This document shows, in pieces, positions 9,087 to 18,060 of a DNA stretch of 64,000 nucleotides. The DNA comes from Altererythrobacter sp. C41. GTDB taxonomy: Bacteria > Pseudomonadota > Alphaproteobacteria > Sphingomonadales > Sphingomonadaceae. The translations under genes were made by a program, and so were the position numbers. The DNA lies in contig NZ_JAEVFE010000009.1 in the NCBI RefSeq assembly GCF_016803135.1, positions 17,190-81,189 on the forward strand. The letters run 5' to 3'. The first letter of the stretch is position 1. The number at the start of each line of letters is the position of its first letter. Under the pieces are notes generated by a model that saw nothing but the letters and a program-made list of their open reading frames with translations, ran no database searches and was not told where the DNA came from.

Positions 9087-9449
9087 GTGGCGGATCGCGC
9101 CACCCCCAACCTGCCCGCGCGCGATTTCGACACGACCGAAGCCTTTTATGCCGAGCTAGGTTTCGAGCGGACCTGGCGCGATGGCGACTGGATGATCCTG
9201 CGCCGTGGTGAAGTGCAGCTCGAGTTCTTCCCTTATCCCGATCTCGATCCTGCCCAGAGTTCGTTCAGTTGCTGTCTTCGGCTCGACGACATGCCGGCCT
9301 TCGTCGAGACATGCCGCGCGGCCGGGATCGGCGCGGGCCCTTCAGGTTTCCCGAGGTTGCAGGCCCCGCGGCGCGAGCACAGCGGGCTCGATATCGCCTA
9401 TCTCGTCGATCACGACGGCTCGCTCCTTCGCCTCGTCCAGAACACCTGA
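9087..9449 (+). CDS. VOC-superfamily protein (bleomycin-resistance/glyoxalase-like)
   Basis: A 120-residue single VOC domain: PARDFDTTEAFYAELGF begins the first beta-alpha-beta unit, WMILRRGEVQLEFFPYP is the typical strand pair, and DHDGSLLRLVQN ends it. The pattern is closest to bleomycin-binding-like proteins (BRP/BLMT type), which sequester rather than modify drugs, but substrate is unknown. The start is GTG 9087, three bases after the pyrF stop. It sits between pyrF and trpF and is probably cotranscribed. Confidence 0.88.
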   Translation: MADRATPNLPARDFDTTEAFYAELGFERTWRDGDWMILRRGEVQLEFFPYPDLDPAQSSFSCCLRLDDMPAFVETCRAAGIGAGPSGFPRLQAPRREHSGLDIAYLVDHDGSLLRLVQNT

Positions 9450-9454
9450 CCGCC

Positions 9455-10093
9455 ATGCCGCAAATCAAGATCTGCGGGATATCCACGCCCGAGGCGCTCG
9501 ACGCGGCGATTGAGGCACGGGCCGATTATTGCGGTTTCGTGTTCTTCGCCCCCTCGCCGCGCAACCTGGCCGCTGGCGCGGCGCGCGAACTCTCGGCCCG
9601 TGCGGACGGGCGGATCGGCAAGGTCGGGCTGTTCGTCGATCCTGACGAAGCGCTGCTCGCCGAGGCGGTGGCAGCGGGCGGCCTGGACGCGATTCAGCTT
9701 CATGGCAGCGAGACGCCCGAACGCGCGGCGCAAATACGCGCGCGCTTCTGCCTGCCGGTGTGGAAAGTTGTCTCGGTCGCCGTGCACGCAGACATTGCGC
9801 GCGCCGGCACCTACCGCGATGCGGCGGACCTGATCCTGTTCGATGCCAAGACCCCGAAAGGCGCGGCCCTGCCCGGGGGGATGGGCCTGCGCTTCGACTG
9901 GTCGCTGCTCTCCGGATATCGCGGCCCGCTGCCGTGGGGCCTCGCCGGAGGACTCGCGCCGGGCAACGTTGCAGAGGCGATCCGCGCGACCGGTGCGCCG
10001 CTGGTCGACACGTCCTCGGGCGTGGAAAGCGCGCCGGGCGTCAAGGACCCGGTGCTGATCGCGGCCTTCTGCGCGGCGGCACGCGGCGCATAG
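9455..10093 (+). CDS. trpF: Phosphoribosylanthranilate isomerase
   Basis: A 212-residue TIM-barrel enzyme for the third step of tryptophan synthesis (PRA to CdRP). Catalytic Cys is in KICGIS (Cys7) and Asp in LFDAKTPKG (near 128); the phosphate-binding end WGLAGGL and DTSSGVE are present. It closes the pyrF-VOC-trpF run. In most alphaproteobacteria trpB follows directly; here two minus-strand outer-membrane genes intervene. Confidence 0.96.
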   Translation: MPQIKICGISTPEALDAAIEARADYCGFVFFAPSPRNLAAGAARELSARADGRIGKVGLFVDPDEALLAEAVAAGGLDAIQLHGSETPERAAQIRARFCLPVWKVVSVAVHADIARAGTYRDAADLILFDAKTPKGAALPGGMGLRFDWSLLSGYRGPLPWGLAGGLAPGNVAEAIRATGAPLVDTSSGVESAPGVKDPVLIAAFCAAARGA

Positions 10094-10122
10094 AAAAAGG
10101 GCGGCCCCGCAGAGCCGCCCTT
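10094..10122 (-). terminator. Intrinsic terminator of the 10145-10603 gene
   Basis: A 9-bp perfect stem (aagggcggc / gccgccctt) with an 8-base loop; on the minus strand it is followed by TTTTT. The plus-strand side has only a weak pyrimidine tail, but it may also limit readthrough from trpF. Confidence 0.85.
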
Positions 10123-10144
10123 CCCTTCGCAATTCTCGCAGGCT

Positions 10145-10603
10145 TCAGAAGGTGAAGCCGACGCCGACCACCGCCGTGTTCACGTCGACGAAGTCGCTGA
10201 AGAAGTGGCGGTACTCGCCCTTCACGTAGAGGTTGGTGCCCAGACGGTGCTGATAGCCGGCGCCGAGGTGCGGCGTGTCCTCGCCTTCGCCGAAGGTGTA
10301 GCCGCCGGCGGCATAGAGCTTGCCGTTCGCGCCCATCTTGGCACCGACGCGCGCCGTGGCGCCCCAGACGACGTCCGCGCCGTCGGCGAGGACCTTGTCG
10401 GCCGAGCCTTCGACGCCGAAGAACGTCGTTTCGCCAAGATCGAAGTCGTAACCGCCGGCGACGCCTGCAACAGCCTCTTCATGGCCATTGGCCCAGGCGA
10501 TGCCGCCGCGCGCTTCCACACGGCCTTCGTTGGCCTGCGCGGGCGATGCGATAACGGCCATTCCCACGAGGGCGGGCAGGGTTGCCAAAGCGAACTTTTT
10601 CAT
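10145..10603 (-). CDS. Outer-membrane beta-barrel protein, small porin-like
   Basis: A 152-residue exported protein. Signal peptide MKKFALATLPALVGMAVIAS ends at an AQA cleavage site. The mature part alternates polar and aromatic residues in strands and ends in a terminal phenylalanine (VVGVGFTF), the signal recognised by the BAM complex. At this length about eight strands are likely, as in the OmpA/OmpX/opacity fold. It resembles the next gene in plan though not closely in sequence; the two are probably old duplicates. Function unknown. Confidence 0.85.
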   Translation of the reverse strand: MKKFALATLPALVGMAVIASPAQANEGRVEARGGIAWANGHEEAVAGVAGGYDFDLGETTFFGVEGSADKVLADGADVVWGATARVGAKMGANGKLYAAGGYTFGEGEDTPHLGAGYQHRLGTNLYVKGEYRHFFSDFVDVNTAVVGVGFTF

Positions 10604-10772
10604 TGTTTTTCTCAACTCCACGATCCGGAGCGGGCCCATCCCGTCCGTTCGATGGCCTGCATCTGGGAAGTCGATCCTGTATCTTTCATTTACCGTCGAC
10701 GAACGACATTCCCCGTTCGAGCAACATCGTTTCGCACTCGACTAACGGCCTCTTTCAGCGACCCGCCAGGCA

Positions 10773-10803
10773 AGAAAAAAGGGGCGACCCGCGGGCCGCC
10801 CCT
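10773..10803 (-). terminator. Intrinsic terminator of the 10827-11414 gene
   Basis: Stem aggggcg / cgcccct with a GC-rich upper part; reading leftward the stem is followed by TTTTTT. It separates the two outer-membrane genes into independent transcripts. Confidence 0.85.
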
Positions 10804-10826
10804 CTGGTTGTGTCATGGCACTGCCG

Positions 10827-11414
10827 TCAGAAGCGGTAAGCCACCCCCGCGCGAACGGCGTTGTTCTTGATGAAGTCGCTGTAGTCGGCATAGGTGTATT
10901 CGACGCGGAACGACGTCGCATCGCCGAGACGGGTCTCGAGACCGGCGCCGAGAACCAGCGCGTCGTCACGCTCGCTGTCGCCGTTACCGTTCAGCTCCGC
11001 CTTGAACCGGGTGTTTTCCCAGCCGGCACGGCCGTAGATGCCCGTGCTGTCGTTGAGCATCGCGCCGAGGCGAGCCGTCGCGCCGAAGGTTTCCTTCGCG
11101 CTGAGATCGAACGCGTCGGCCCCGGTATCGATGGTGACTCCCGCGTCGCTCAGCGCGGCCTTGCCTTCGACGCCCACGAAGGCGGAGGTGCCCAGCGGCA
11201 GGTCGTAGCCGGCGAACACGGCGCCCGCGACGCCGTTGCCGCTCAGGCCATCGTAATGGTCGCCGTCGGCGAACACGCCATCGGCCTGAACTTCGTAGCT
11301 GTCGAGACCAGCTTCGATACCGACGTAAGGGCCAGAAAACGGCTCAGCCATCGCCGGAGTTGCGGCGAGCGCAAGGAAAGAAGCAGAGGCGATAACTGCG
11401 AACTTGGTATTCAT
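10827..11414 (-). CDS. Outer-membrane beta-barrel (opacity/OmpA-like) protein
   Basis: A 195-residue exported protein with signal peptide MNTKFAVIASASFLALAATP, cleaved after AMA. The first strand motif FSGPYVGIEAGLD and the end VRAGVAYRF (terminal Phe) are classic for the Omp25/opacity porin family of alphaproteobacteria. It has its own terminator at 10773-10803 and a short palindrome in its leader. No cargo or receptor function can be read from the sequence. Confidence 0.9.
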   Translation of the reverse strand: MNTKFAVIASASFLALAATPAMAEPFSGPYVGIEAGLDSYEVQADGVFADGDHYDGLSGNGVAGAVFAGYDLPLGTSAFVGVEGKAALSDAGVTIDTGADAFDLSAKETFGATARLGAMLNDSTGIYGRAGWENTRFKAELNGNGDSERDDALVLGAGLETRLGDATSFRVEYTYADYSDFIKNNAVRAGVAYRF

Positions 11415-11429
11415 TATTATTTTCTCCGT

Positions 11430-11446
11430 TCAAGTATAACTTGAAT
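11430..11446 (-). promoter_or_regulatory. Short palindrome in the leader of the outer-membrane gene
   Basis: TTCAAG, a 5-base centre (tataa), then CTTGAA form an AT-rich 6-bp inverted repeat 16 bp upstream of the ATG. It could be an operator or a leader hairpin; no specific regulator is implied. The rest of 11447-11659, up to trpB, holds no convincing gene. Confidence 0.4.
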
Positions 11447-11659
11447 CTGTTGGTCGGTTAGGGGTTTGTTTGCCACATTGCATTGTGACACGCCGTATCT
11501 GGTGATTGAGAATCTGGATTCCAGCGCCGAAAAGTATCCGCCCTGCAAGAAAAACGCTGTGTTGCCCATGTGCAACACCTCGCCTGCCCGGAAAGGCCGA
11601 GCGCGATCGGCTGCGGGATTCTGGACAAGCCCAGGCGGCTCTGCCAAGCGCGAGTGGCA

Positions 11660-12874
11660 ATGACCGAGCACCCCAACTCATTCCGCAACCAGCCTGACGA
11701 GCGCGGCCATTTCGGCGCCTACGGTGGCCGTTACGTAGCCGAAACGCTGATGCCGCTCGTGCTCGATCTGGAGCGCGAATATCGAGCGGCCAAGGCGGAT
11801 CCCGCGTTCCAGGAGCAGTTCGACGACCTGCTCGAACACTATGTCGGCCGCCCCAGCCCGCTCTACTTCGCAGAGCGCCTCACAGAAGCACTGGGAGGCG
11901 CACAAGTGTGGTTCAAGCGCGAGGAGCTGAACCACACCGGCGCGCACAAGATCAACAATTGCATCGGCCAGATCCTGCTCGCGATCCGCATGGGCAAGAC
12001 CAGGATCATCGCCGAGACCGGGGCGGGCCAGCACGGCGTCGCCACCGCGACCGTCTGCGCGCGTTTCGGCCTGCCCTGCACGATCTTCATGGGCGCGACC
12101 GACGTCGCGCGCCAGCAGCCGAACGTGTTCCGCATGAAGCTGCTCGGCGCGGAGGTCGTGCCGGTGGACAGCGGTGCCGCGACCTTGAAGGACGCGATGA
12201 ACGAGGCGCTGCGCCACTGGGTCGCCAACGTCCACGACACCTTCTACATCATCGGCACCGCGGCAGGGCCGCACCCCTATCCCGAGTTGGTGCGCGATTT
12301 CCAGAGCGTGATCGGCAAGGAAGCGCGCGCGCAGATGCTCGAGCGCACCGGCCGGTTGCCCGACCTGCTGATCGCGGCGGTCGGCGGCGGGTCGAACGCG
12401 ATCGGCCTGTTCCACCCGTTCCTCGACGATCCGGACGTCGCGATGATCGGCGTCGAGGCAGCGGGCCACGGAATCGACAGCGGACAGCACGCCGCCAGTC
12501 TGACCGGCGGCGCGCCGGGCGTGCTCCACGGCAACAAGACCTACCTGCTCCAGGACGAGGACGGCCAGATCGCCGAGGCGCACTCGATCAGCGCGGGTCT
12601 CGACTACCCCGGCATCGGCCCCGAACACGCCTGGCTCTACGAAAGCGGCCGGGTGAAGTACCTGCCGATCGGCGACGACGAAGCGCTCGAGGCGTTCCAG
12701 CTCTGCTGCCGACTGGAAGGCATCATCCCCGCGCTCGAAAGCTCCCACGCGCTGGCCGCGCTGCCCAAGCTGGCGGGCGACTATGGCAGGGACCAGATCA
12801 TCCTCGTCAACGTGTCGGGCCGGGGGGACAAGGACATCTTCACCGTGGCGGACAAGCTGGGGGTGACGTTTTGA
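11660..12874 (+). CDS. trpB: Tryptophan synthase beta chain
   Basis: A 404-residue PLP enzyme that condenses indole with serine. The PLP lysine is Lys97 in [10 protein letters not shown]; the phosphate cup GGGSNAIG and the monovalent-cation region are present. Start at 11660 ([11 protein letters not shown]) matches the usual family N-terminus; an upstream in-frame ATG would add 30 residues of unrelated composition. TrpA follows after one small inserted gene. Confidence 0.97.
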   Translation: MTEHPNSFRNQPDERGHFGAYGGRYVAETLMPLVLDLEREYRAAKADPAFQEQFDDLLEHYVGRPSPLYFAERLTEALGGAQVWFKREELNHTGAHKINNCIGQILLAIRMGKTRIIAETGAGQHGVATATVCARFGLPCTIFMGATDVARQQPNVFRMKLLGAEVVPVDSGAATLKDAMNEALRHWVANVHDTFYIIGTAAGPHPYPELVRDFQSVIGKEARAQMLERTGRLPDLLIAAVGGGSNAIGLFHPFLDDPDVAMIGVEAAGHGIDSGQHAASLTGGAPGVLHGNKTYLLQDEDGQIAEAHSISAGLDYPGIGPEHAWLYESGRVKYLPIGDDEALEAFQLCCRLEGIIPALESSHALAALPKLAGDYGRDQIILVNVSGRGDKDIFTVADKLGVTF

Positions 12875-13092
12875 TGAGCGCTCTGCTCAAGTTTGTACTC
12901 AATGTGATCGCAACGGTCGCGCTTTTCCTCGTCTTTCGGCTGCTCCTGCGCCTGATTCCGGGATTTTCGGAGCCTCTGCTGTCCCACTGGAGCGCAGCGG
13001 AGTTTCTTGGGATGTTCGCGGCCCTCATCCTCCTGTCGAAGGTGAGGCGCCGGCTTCCAATTTTGCGCCTTTCCGAAGCTGGCCAACGATGA
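12874..13092 (+). CDS. Small membrane protein between trpB and trpA
   Basis: A 72-residue protein whose ATG overlaps the trpB stop (TGATG) and whose stop overlaps the trpA start (ATGA), so all three genes are translationally coupled. Two hydrophobic segments (about residues 5-29 and 41-55) are linked by a short loop, with a basic C-terminus (KVRRRLPILRL). I do not recognise the family. Its place between the two subunits of one enzyme complex is unusual; it is probably an unrelated membrane peptide that shares expression. Confidence 0.75.
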   Translation: MSALLKFVLNVIATVALFLVFRLLLRLIPGFSEPLLSHWSAAEFLGMFAALILLSKVRRRLPILRLSEAGQR

Positions 13093-13868
13093 CCCGCCTT
13101 TCCTCCGCCTTCGCTAAACCACATCCCGCGCTCGTCACCTTCATCACCGCGGGTGACGGCGATACCGCGGCCAACCTCGATGCGCTGGTCGAGGGCGGCG
13201 CGGACGTGATCGAGCTTGGCATGCCGTTCACCGATCCGATGGCCGACGGCCCGGCCATCCAGGCGGCGAACATCCGGGCGCTCGGTGCGGGCACGACCAC
13301 GGCCGAGGTGCTGCGGATCGCGCGCGAATTTCGCCAGCGCCATCCGCAGGTGCCGCTGGTGCTGATGGGCTACGCCAACCCGATGGTCCGCCGCAGGCCC
13401 GAGTGGTTCGCCTCCGCCGCCGCCGAGGCCGGCGTGGACGGCGTGATCTGCGTCGACATTCCGCCCGAGGAGGACGACGCGCTCGGCCCCGCCCTGCGGG
13501 CTGCCGGGATCGCCCCGATCCGTCTCGCTACCCCGACCACCGACGCGGCGCGCCTGCCGCAAGTGCTCGAGGGCTCGGCCGGGTTCCTCTACTACGTCTC
13601 GGTCGCCGGGATCACGGGCAAGCAGCAGGCCGCGCAGGCGAGCATCGAGGACGCCGTAAAGCGGTTCAAGGCAGCAACCGATTTGCCGGTGGCAGTCGGC
13701 TTCGGCGTGCGCACGCCCAAGCAGGCCGCGGCAATCGCGCGCGTGGCGGACGGCGTGATCGTCGGCTCGGCCCTGGTCGAGCTCATCGGCACGCACGGCA
13801 AGGACGCGCCCGAGCATCTGCGCGAGCTCACCTCGGCGCTGTCCGGAGCGATCCGCACCGCCGGCTAA
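13089..13868 (+). CDS. trpA: Tryptophan synthase alpha chain
   Basis: A 259-residue TIM barrel that cleaves indole-3-glycerol phosphate and passes indole to TrpB. Catalytic Glu42 lies in VIELGMPFTDP and Asp53 in MADGP, the same 11-residue spacing as E. coli Glu49/Asp60. The C-terminal phosphate site GFGVRTPKQ and DGVIVGSALVE are present. Coupled to the small membrane-protein gene by ATGA. Confidence 0.97.
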   Translation: MTRLSSAFAKPHPALVTFITAGDGDTAANLDALVEGGADVIELGMPFTDPMADGPAIQAANIRALGAGTTTAEVLRIAREFRQRHPQVPLVLMGYANPMVRRRPEWFASAAAEAGVDGVICVDIPPEEDDALGPALRAAGIAPIRLATPTTDAARLPQVLEGSAGFLYYVSVAGITGKQQAAQASIEDAVKRFKAATDLPVAVGFGVRTPKQAAAIARVADGVIVGSALVELIGTHGKDAPEHLRELTSALSGAIRTAG

Positions 13869-13990
13869 TCCCCCTCCCGTTCACGGGAGGGGTCGGGGGT
13901 GGGATCGGGCCGCAAGGCCCACCCCGCTGCGACCTGGTGCCGCTTCGCGGCACCAGGTTTCGCTCCCTCCGGCAAGCGGGAGGGGCTGTC
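13868..13990. repeat. Palindromic repeat cluster between trpA and accD (family C variant)
   Basis: Outer hairpins (cccctcccgttcacgggagggg and the ccctccggcaagcgggaggg end) surround a perfect 12-bp hairpin with a 3-base loop at 13932-13958 (acctggtgccgc / gcggcaccaggt). It inserts about 120 bp into an otherwise tight operon and could attenuate or stabilise the message, but no T-run follows. Confidence 0.75.
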
Positions 13991-14020
13991 ATTCGCTCGA
14001 TTTCGGTTTAAGGCGCCGCC

Positions 14021-14869
14021 ATGAACTGGTTCACCCGCGTCCGCAATTCGCTGCCCTTCGTGGCCAAGCGCACGACCGAGGAAACGCTGTGGGTCAAGTG
14101 CCCCGGCTGCTCGGAGATGCTGTTCACCAAGGAATACGAGGAAAATCTCAAGGTCTGCCCGCGCTGCGGCCATCACGGCCGGATCGGCGCCGACGAGCGG
14201 CTGCGCCAGTTGCTCGACGAGGGCTACGACGTGCTCCGTCAGCCCGACGTCGCCGAAGACCCGCTCAAGTTCCGCGACACGAAGAAGTACACCGACCGGC
14301 TGAAGCAGGCGCGCGCGAAGAACCCGCACAAGGATGCCTTCACCGTCGGCTCGGGCGCTATCGAGGGCCGACCGGCGGTCGTCGGCGTGCAGGACTTCTC
14401 CTTCATGGGCGGCAGCATGGGCATGGCCGTGGGCACGGCCTTCTGCCAGGGCGCCGAGCGCGCGTTGACCCGCAAGTGCGCCTATATCGTCGTCACCGCA
14501 GCGGGCGGCGCGCGGATGCAGGAGGGCATTCTCAGCCTGATGCAGATGCCCAAGGCGACGGTGATGACGCGCCGCCTGAAAGAAGCCGGCCTGCCCTATA
14601 TCGTCGTGCTGACCGACCCGACCACGGGCGGCGTCACCGCCAGCTACGCCATGCTCGGCGACGTGCATATCGCCGAGCCCGGCGCCCTGATCGGCTTCGC
14701 CGGCCAGCGCGTGATCCAGGACACGATCCGCGAAAAGCTGCCCGAAGGCTTCCAGCGCGCCGAATACCTGCACAAGCACGGCATGGTCGATATGGTCGTC
14801 AATCGGCACGATCTGAAAGCGACGCTGGCAAGCCTGCTCGACTACCTGCAGCCCAGGGCGGCGGCTTGA
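14021..14869 (+). CDS. accD: Acetyl-CoA carboxylase carboxyltransferase, beta subunit
   Basis: A 282-residue subunit that, with AccA, transfers the carboxyl group from biotin to acetyl-CoA for fatty-acid synthesis. The N-terminal zinc ribbon has Cys27, Cys30, Cys46 and Cys49 (CPGC, CPRC). The crotonase-like core includes GGSMGMAVG and [10 protein letters not shown]. The trpA-accD-folC order is standard in proteobacteria. Confidence 0.97.
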   Translation: MNWFTRVRNSLPFVAKRTTEETLWVKCPGCSEMLFTKEYEENLKVCPRCGHHGRIGADERLRQLLDEGYDVLRQPDVAEDPLKFRDTKKYTDRLKQARAKNPHKDAFTVGSGAIEGRPAVVGVQDFSFMGGSMGMAVGTAFCQGAERALTRKCAYIVVTAAGGARMQEGILSLMQMPKATVMTRRLKEAGLPYIVVLTDPTTGGVTASYAMLGDVHIAEPGALIGFAGQRVIQDTIREKLPEGFQRAEYLHKHGMVDMVVNRHDLKATLASLLDYLQPRAAA

Positions 14870-14877
14870 TGCAAGCC

Positions 14878-14956
14878 GTCATTCCAGCGAAAGCTGGAAT
14901 CGCGTGCAGCAAGCCCGGAGCGTGAGGACAGCGATCCCGGCTTTCGCCGGGATGAC
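14878..14956. repeat. Paired palindromic intergenic repeat, family B copy 2
   Basis: Hairpins ttccagcgaaagctggaa and tcccggctttcgccggga about 30 bp apart, the element opening with gtcattcca and closing with cgggatgac. It lies between accD and folC and ends 6 bp before the folC ATG. Confidence 0.82.
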
Positions 14957-14962
14957 GACGCC

Positions 14963-16258
14963 ATGAAAGACTTCGGCACTTCCTCGGACCCCGCGGTCCA
15001 GGCGCAGCTCGACCGGCTGGCGGCGCTTACGGTGCCGCAGGGGCGGCTCGGGCTGGAGACGATCCGCGCGCTCCTCTCACGCCTCGGCGATCCGCATCTG
15101 GCGCTGCCGCCGGTGTTCCATGTCGCCGGAACCAACGGCAAGGGTTCGACCTGCGCCTTCCTGCGCGCGATGCTGGAGGCGCAGGGACACCGCGTCCACG
15201 CCGCCACCAGCCCGCACCTCGTGCGCTACAACGAGCGCATTCGCGTCGCCGGCGAACTGATTTCCGACGCGCGCCTGGCCGAGCTGCTCGCCGAAGTCCT
15301 CGACGCGGGGAGCCACCTCGCCCCCAGCTTCTTCGAAGTGACCATCGCCGCCAGCTTCCTCGAATTCGCCCGTGTGCCGGCGGGTGCCTGCGTGGTCGAG
15401 GTCGGGCTCGGCGGCCGGTTCGACGCGACCAACGTGATCCCGCGCCCCGCCGTGTGCGGCATCGCCGCGCTCGGCATCGACCACGAACGCTTCCTGCTCG
15501 CGCCGGACGAAGGCGTGCCCGCCGAACCGCTCGCGCGCATCGCGTTCGAGAAGGCCGGCATCGCCAAACCGGGCGTGCCGCTGGTGACGTTCGACTACCT
15601 TCCCGAAGCGGCGACCGCAGTCGACCGGGTGGCGGACCGCGTGGGTGCGCCCCTGTTCGCGCAGGCAATGGACGGCGGATGGAGCGCGGAGGCCGCGCAC
15701 GACCGCATCGCCTACGCCGACAGGCAGGGCACGCTCTCGCTGCCTCTCCCGGCGCTGCCGGGGCTTCACCAGGCGCGCAATGCGGCACTGGCCGTGGCGA
15801 TGCTGCGGCACCAGCAGGCGATATCCGTTTCGCCCGAGGCCATGGCCGCAGGCATCCGCGCCGCGCGCTGGCCGGCGCGCCTCCAGCGGCTCGCGCCCGG
15901 ACCGTTGACCGGAGAGCGCGAAGTCTGGCTCGACGGGGGCCATAATCCCAGCGCCGGGGCGACCCTCGCGCAGCACTTCGCCGGCCAGCGGCTGCACGTC
16001 GTGATCGGCATGATCGAGGGTAAAGACCCCATGGCGCTCGTCGCTCCGCTCGCGCCGAGCATCGCCAGCCTCGCAGCCGTCCCGGTGCCCGATCACGATT
16101 ACCACCCGCCCGAAGCCTTCGGCGAAATCGCCCGGGCCGCGCCCGACGTTCCCGCCGCGCTCGCCGCTCTGCCCGACGACGGCCTCCCGGTGCTGATCGC
16201 CGGTTCGCTCTACCTCGCGGGCGACGTGCTGCGGCTCAACGGCGAATGGCCCGATTGA
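14963..16258 (+). CDS. folC: Folylpolyglutamate synthase/dihydrofolate synthase
   Basis: A 431-residue Mur-ligase-type enzyme adding glutamate to folates and dihydropteroate. The ATP P-loop GTNGKGST is at residues 56-63; the domain hinge and the second domain signature WLDGGHNPSAG are present. Its stop codon directly abuts the stop of the converging permease gene, with no intergenic base, so there is no room for a terminator between them. Confidence 0.95.
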   Translation: MKDFGTSSDPAVQAQLDRLAALTVPQGRLGLETIRALLSRLGDPHLALPPVFHVAGTNGKGSTCAFLRAMLEAQGHRVHAATSPHLVRYNERIRVAGELISDARLAELLAEVLDAGSHLAPSFFEVTIAASFLEFARVPAGACVVEVGLGGRFDATNVIPRPAVCGIAALGIDHERFLLAPDEGVPAEPLARIAFEKAGIAKPGVPLVTFDYLPEAATAVDRVADRVGAPLFAQAMDGGWSAEAAHDRIAYADRQGTLSLPLPALPGLHQARNAALAVAMLRHQQAISVSPEAMAAGIRAARWPARLQRLAPGPLTGEREVWLDGGHNPSAGATLAQHFAGQRLHVVIGMIEGKDPMALVAPLAPSIASLAAVPVPDHDYHPPEAFGEIARAAPDVPAALAALPDDGLPVLIAGSLYLAGDVLRLNGEWPD

Positions 16259-17989
16259 TCACTTCGCCGGCACTGCCTCGCCCGCCTCGGGCGCAATGAT
16301 CCCCGCCTTGCGTTTGCCGCGGCTTTCCCGCCACCATTCGAGGCAAACGAGCCCTACGGCGGCGAAACCGATCAGCGTCGTCAGCACGAAGACGTCGAAG
16401 TATCCGCGCTCCGCGATCATCTCGCCCAGGGCGCCGCGCCCGAGCGTTCCCACGAGCAGGGTAAGCGAGGACAGCAGGGCATATTGCACCGCACTGAACT
16501 TCTTCGACACTATCGATGACAGCCAGGCGACGTAGGCGGCCCCGGCGATGCCGATGGCAAGATTTTCGAAGCCGATGGTGATCATCAACCGGGCCAGCTT
16601 GGCGCTGCCCCCGGGAAAGCTTTCGATCAGGGCCGTGAAGCCGATAAAGTCGCTCATCGCCTGCATGTTCGCGCCGCCGACGGCGAGATCGGCGTAGAGC
16701 AGGTTGGTCAGCGCGGCGAGCAGGCCGCCGAGGGCCAGAGTGAACATTCGGCCCAGTGCCGTCAGCATCCATCCGCCCAAGGCGAGGCCGAGGACGATCG
16801 CGCCGACCCCGAAGAATTTCGAGGCAACCGCCACCTCGTCATTCGTATACTGCAGTTCGCCGAGGTAGAACGGGTAGGCGAAGGTGCCCCAGATCGCGTC
16901 GCAGATCCGATAGGTCAGCACCACCGCCAGGATCAGCACCAGCGACCAGCCCATGCGTCCCACGAACTCGACCAGCGGCAGCACCAGCGCGCGATAAAGA
17001 TGGTCGAGGGCGTAGGCGCCCCCGGTCACGGGCGGCGCGTCCTCGGCCAGAAGGTGCTTTCCATCCCGCTTCTGGGCGGCCAGCCAGCCTGCGATCAGTG
17101 CGGGCAGCACGATCGTCGCGACGATGATCCACGGCCCCCAATTGAGCGTGAAGTCGGTGGGGTTGGGCCGGTCTTCGGGCGCATAGGTCATCGACATGAT
17201 CATGAATGCCAGCACCACCGCGATCGCCACTGCCCAAAGCAACCCGACGAGTAGGAGCGCACGGTTGCGCACTTTCGGCGCAAGTTCGCCCGCACGGCGC
17301 AGGGCGCGGACTTGCTCTTCTCCCGCGAAGCCCGCTTCGTTCTGCGGCGAATCGGCGATCGGCGCGAACAAGCCGATCGCGCCGATTGCCAGCAGGATCG
17401 CGCCCATCGCCATGTAGGTTTCCGGCCAGCCGATCCGGGCGGCGATGATCAGGCCGAGCGCGCCGCCCACCAGCGAAGACAGGCGATATCCCATTTGATA
17501 GATCGTCGACAGGATATCGAGAGTTGCCTTCTCGTCGGCCACGTCGATGCGCCAGGCGTTGATCGCGATATCCTGCGTCGCGGATGCAAAGGCTCCGATA
17601 CCGGCCAGCAGCGAGAACATGCCGAGCTGGGTGCGCGGCTCCAGCACGCTCATCGTCACCAGGATCGCGCCGAGCAGGATCTGCATGGGCACGATCCATT
17701 GCTTGCGCTTGCCCAGCCGGCGCAGCAGCGGCAGGTCGACCTTGTCGATCAGCGGCGACCACAGGAACTGGAAGGCGTAGGCGAGCCCGATCAGGGAGAA
17801 GATGCCCATCGTCTCGAGGTCGACTTCCGCCTCCGTGAGCCAGGCGAACAAGGTTCCGAGGAACAGCGCAAAGGGCAGTCCGCTGGCGAAGCCGAAGAGG
17901 AGCATGAAGCCGGTCTTGCGGTTGGTGAGCGCCAGACCGAGCGCGCGCCAGGAGGAAATCTTCTTCGTTTCGTCGGCGGCCTCGGCCAT
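16259..17989 (-). CDS. ampG: AmpG-like muropeptide permease (MFS)
   Basis: A 576-residue inner-membrane transporter with 12-14 hydrophobic helices. The N-terminal GFASGLPFALFLGTLFAWL and the motif ATQDIAINAWR are typical of AmpG, which imports GlcNAc-anhydroMurNAc peptides for cell-wall recycling and beta-lactamase signalling. No ampC/ampR genes lie nearby. A long central loop (about residues 215-245) matches the larger AmpG forms of alphaproteobacteria. Confidence 0.9.
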   Translation of the reverse strand: MAEAADETKKISSWRALGLALTNRKTGFMLLFGFASGLPFALFLGTLFAWLTEAEVDLETMGIFSLIGLAYAFQFLWSPLIDKVDLPLLRRLGKRKQWIVPMQILLGAILVTMSVLEPRTQLGMFSLLAGIGAFASATQDIAINAWRIDVADEKATLDILSTIYQMGYRLSSLVGGALGLIIAARIGWPETYMAMGAILLAIGAIGLFAPIADSPQNEAGFAGEEQVRALRRAGELAPKVRNRALLLVGLLWAVAIAVVLAFMIMSMTYAPEDRPNPTDFTLNWGPWIIVATIVLPALIAGWLAAQKRDGKHLLAEDAPPVTGGAYALDHLYRALVLPLVEFVGRMGWSLVLILAVVLTYRICDAIWGTFAYPFYLGELQYTNDEVAVASKFFGVGAIVLGLALGGWMLTALGRMFTLALGGLLAALTNLLYADLAVGGANMQAMSDFIGFTALIESFPGGSAKLARLMITIGFENLAIGIAGAAYVAWLSSIVSKKFSAVQYALLSSLTLLVGTLGRGALGEMIAERGYFDVFVLTTLIGFAAVGLVCLEWWRESRGKRKAGIIAPEAGEAVPAK

Positions 17990-18060
17990 TCCCTAGCGTC
18001 CTTCCGTCTATCCCGATTTTCTGCGACACTAGCTGCCGGAGAGGGCCAGGAATAGGCGCT

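Noticed and set aside
11570..11659. N-terminal extension of trpB by 30 residues
   Set aside because: Residues ([14 protein letters not shown]...) are unlike TrpB; the family start [11 protein letters not shown] fits 11660.
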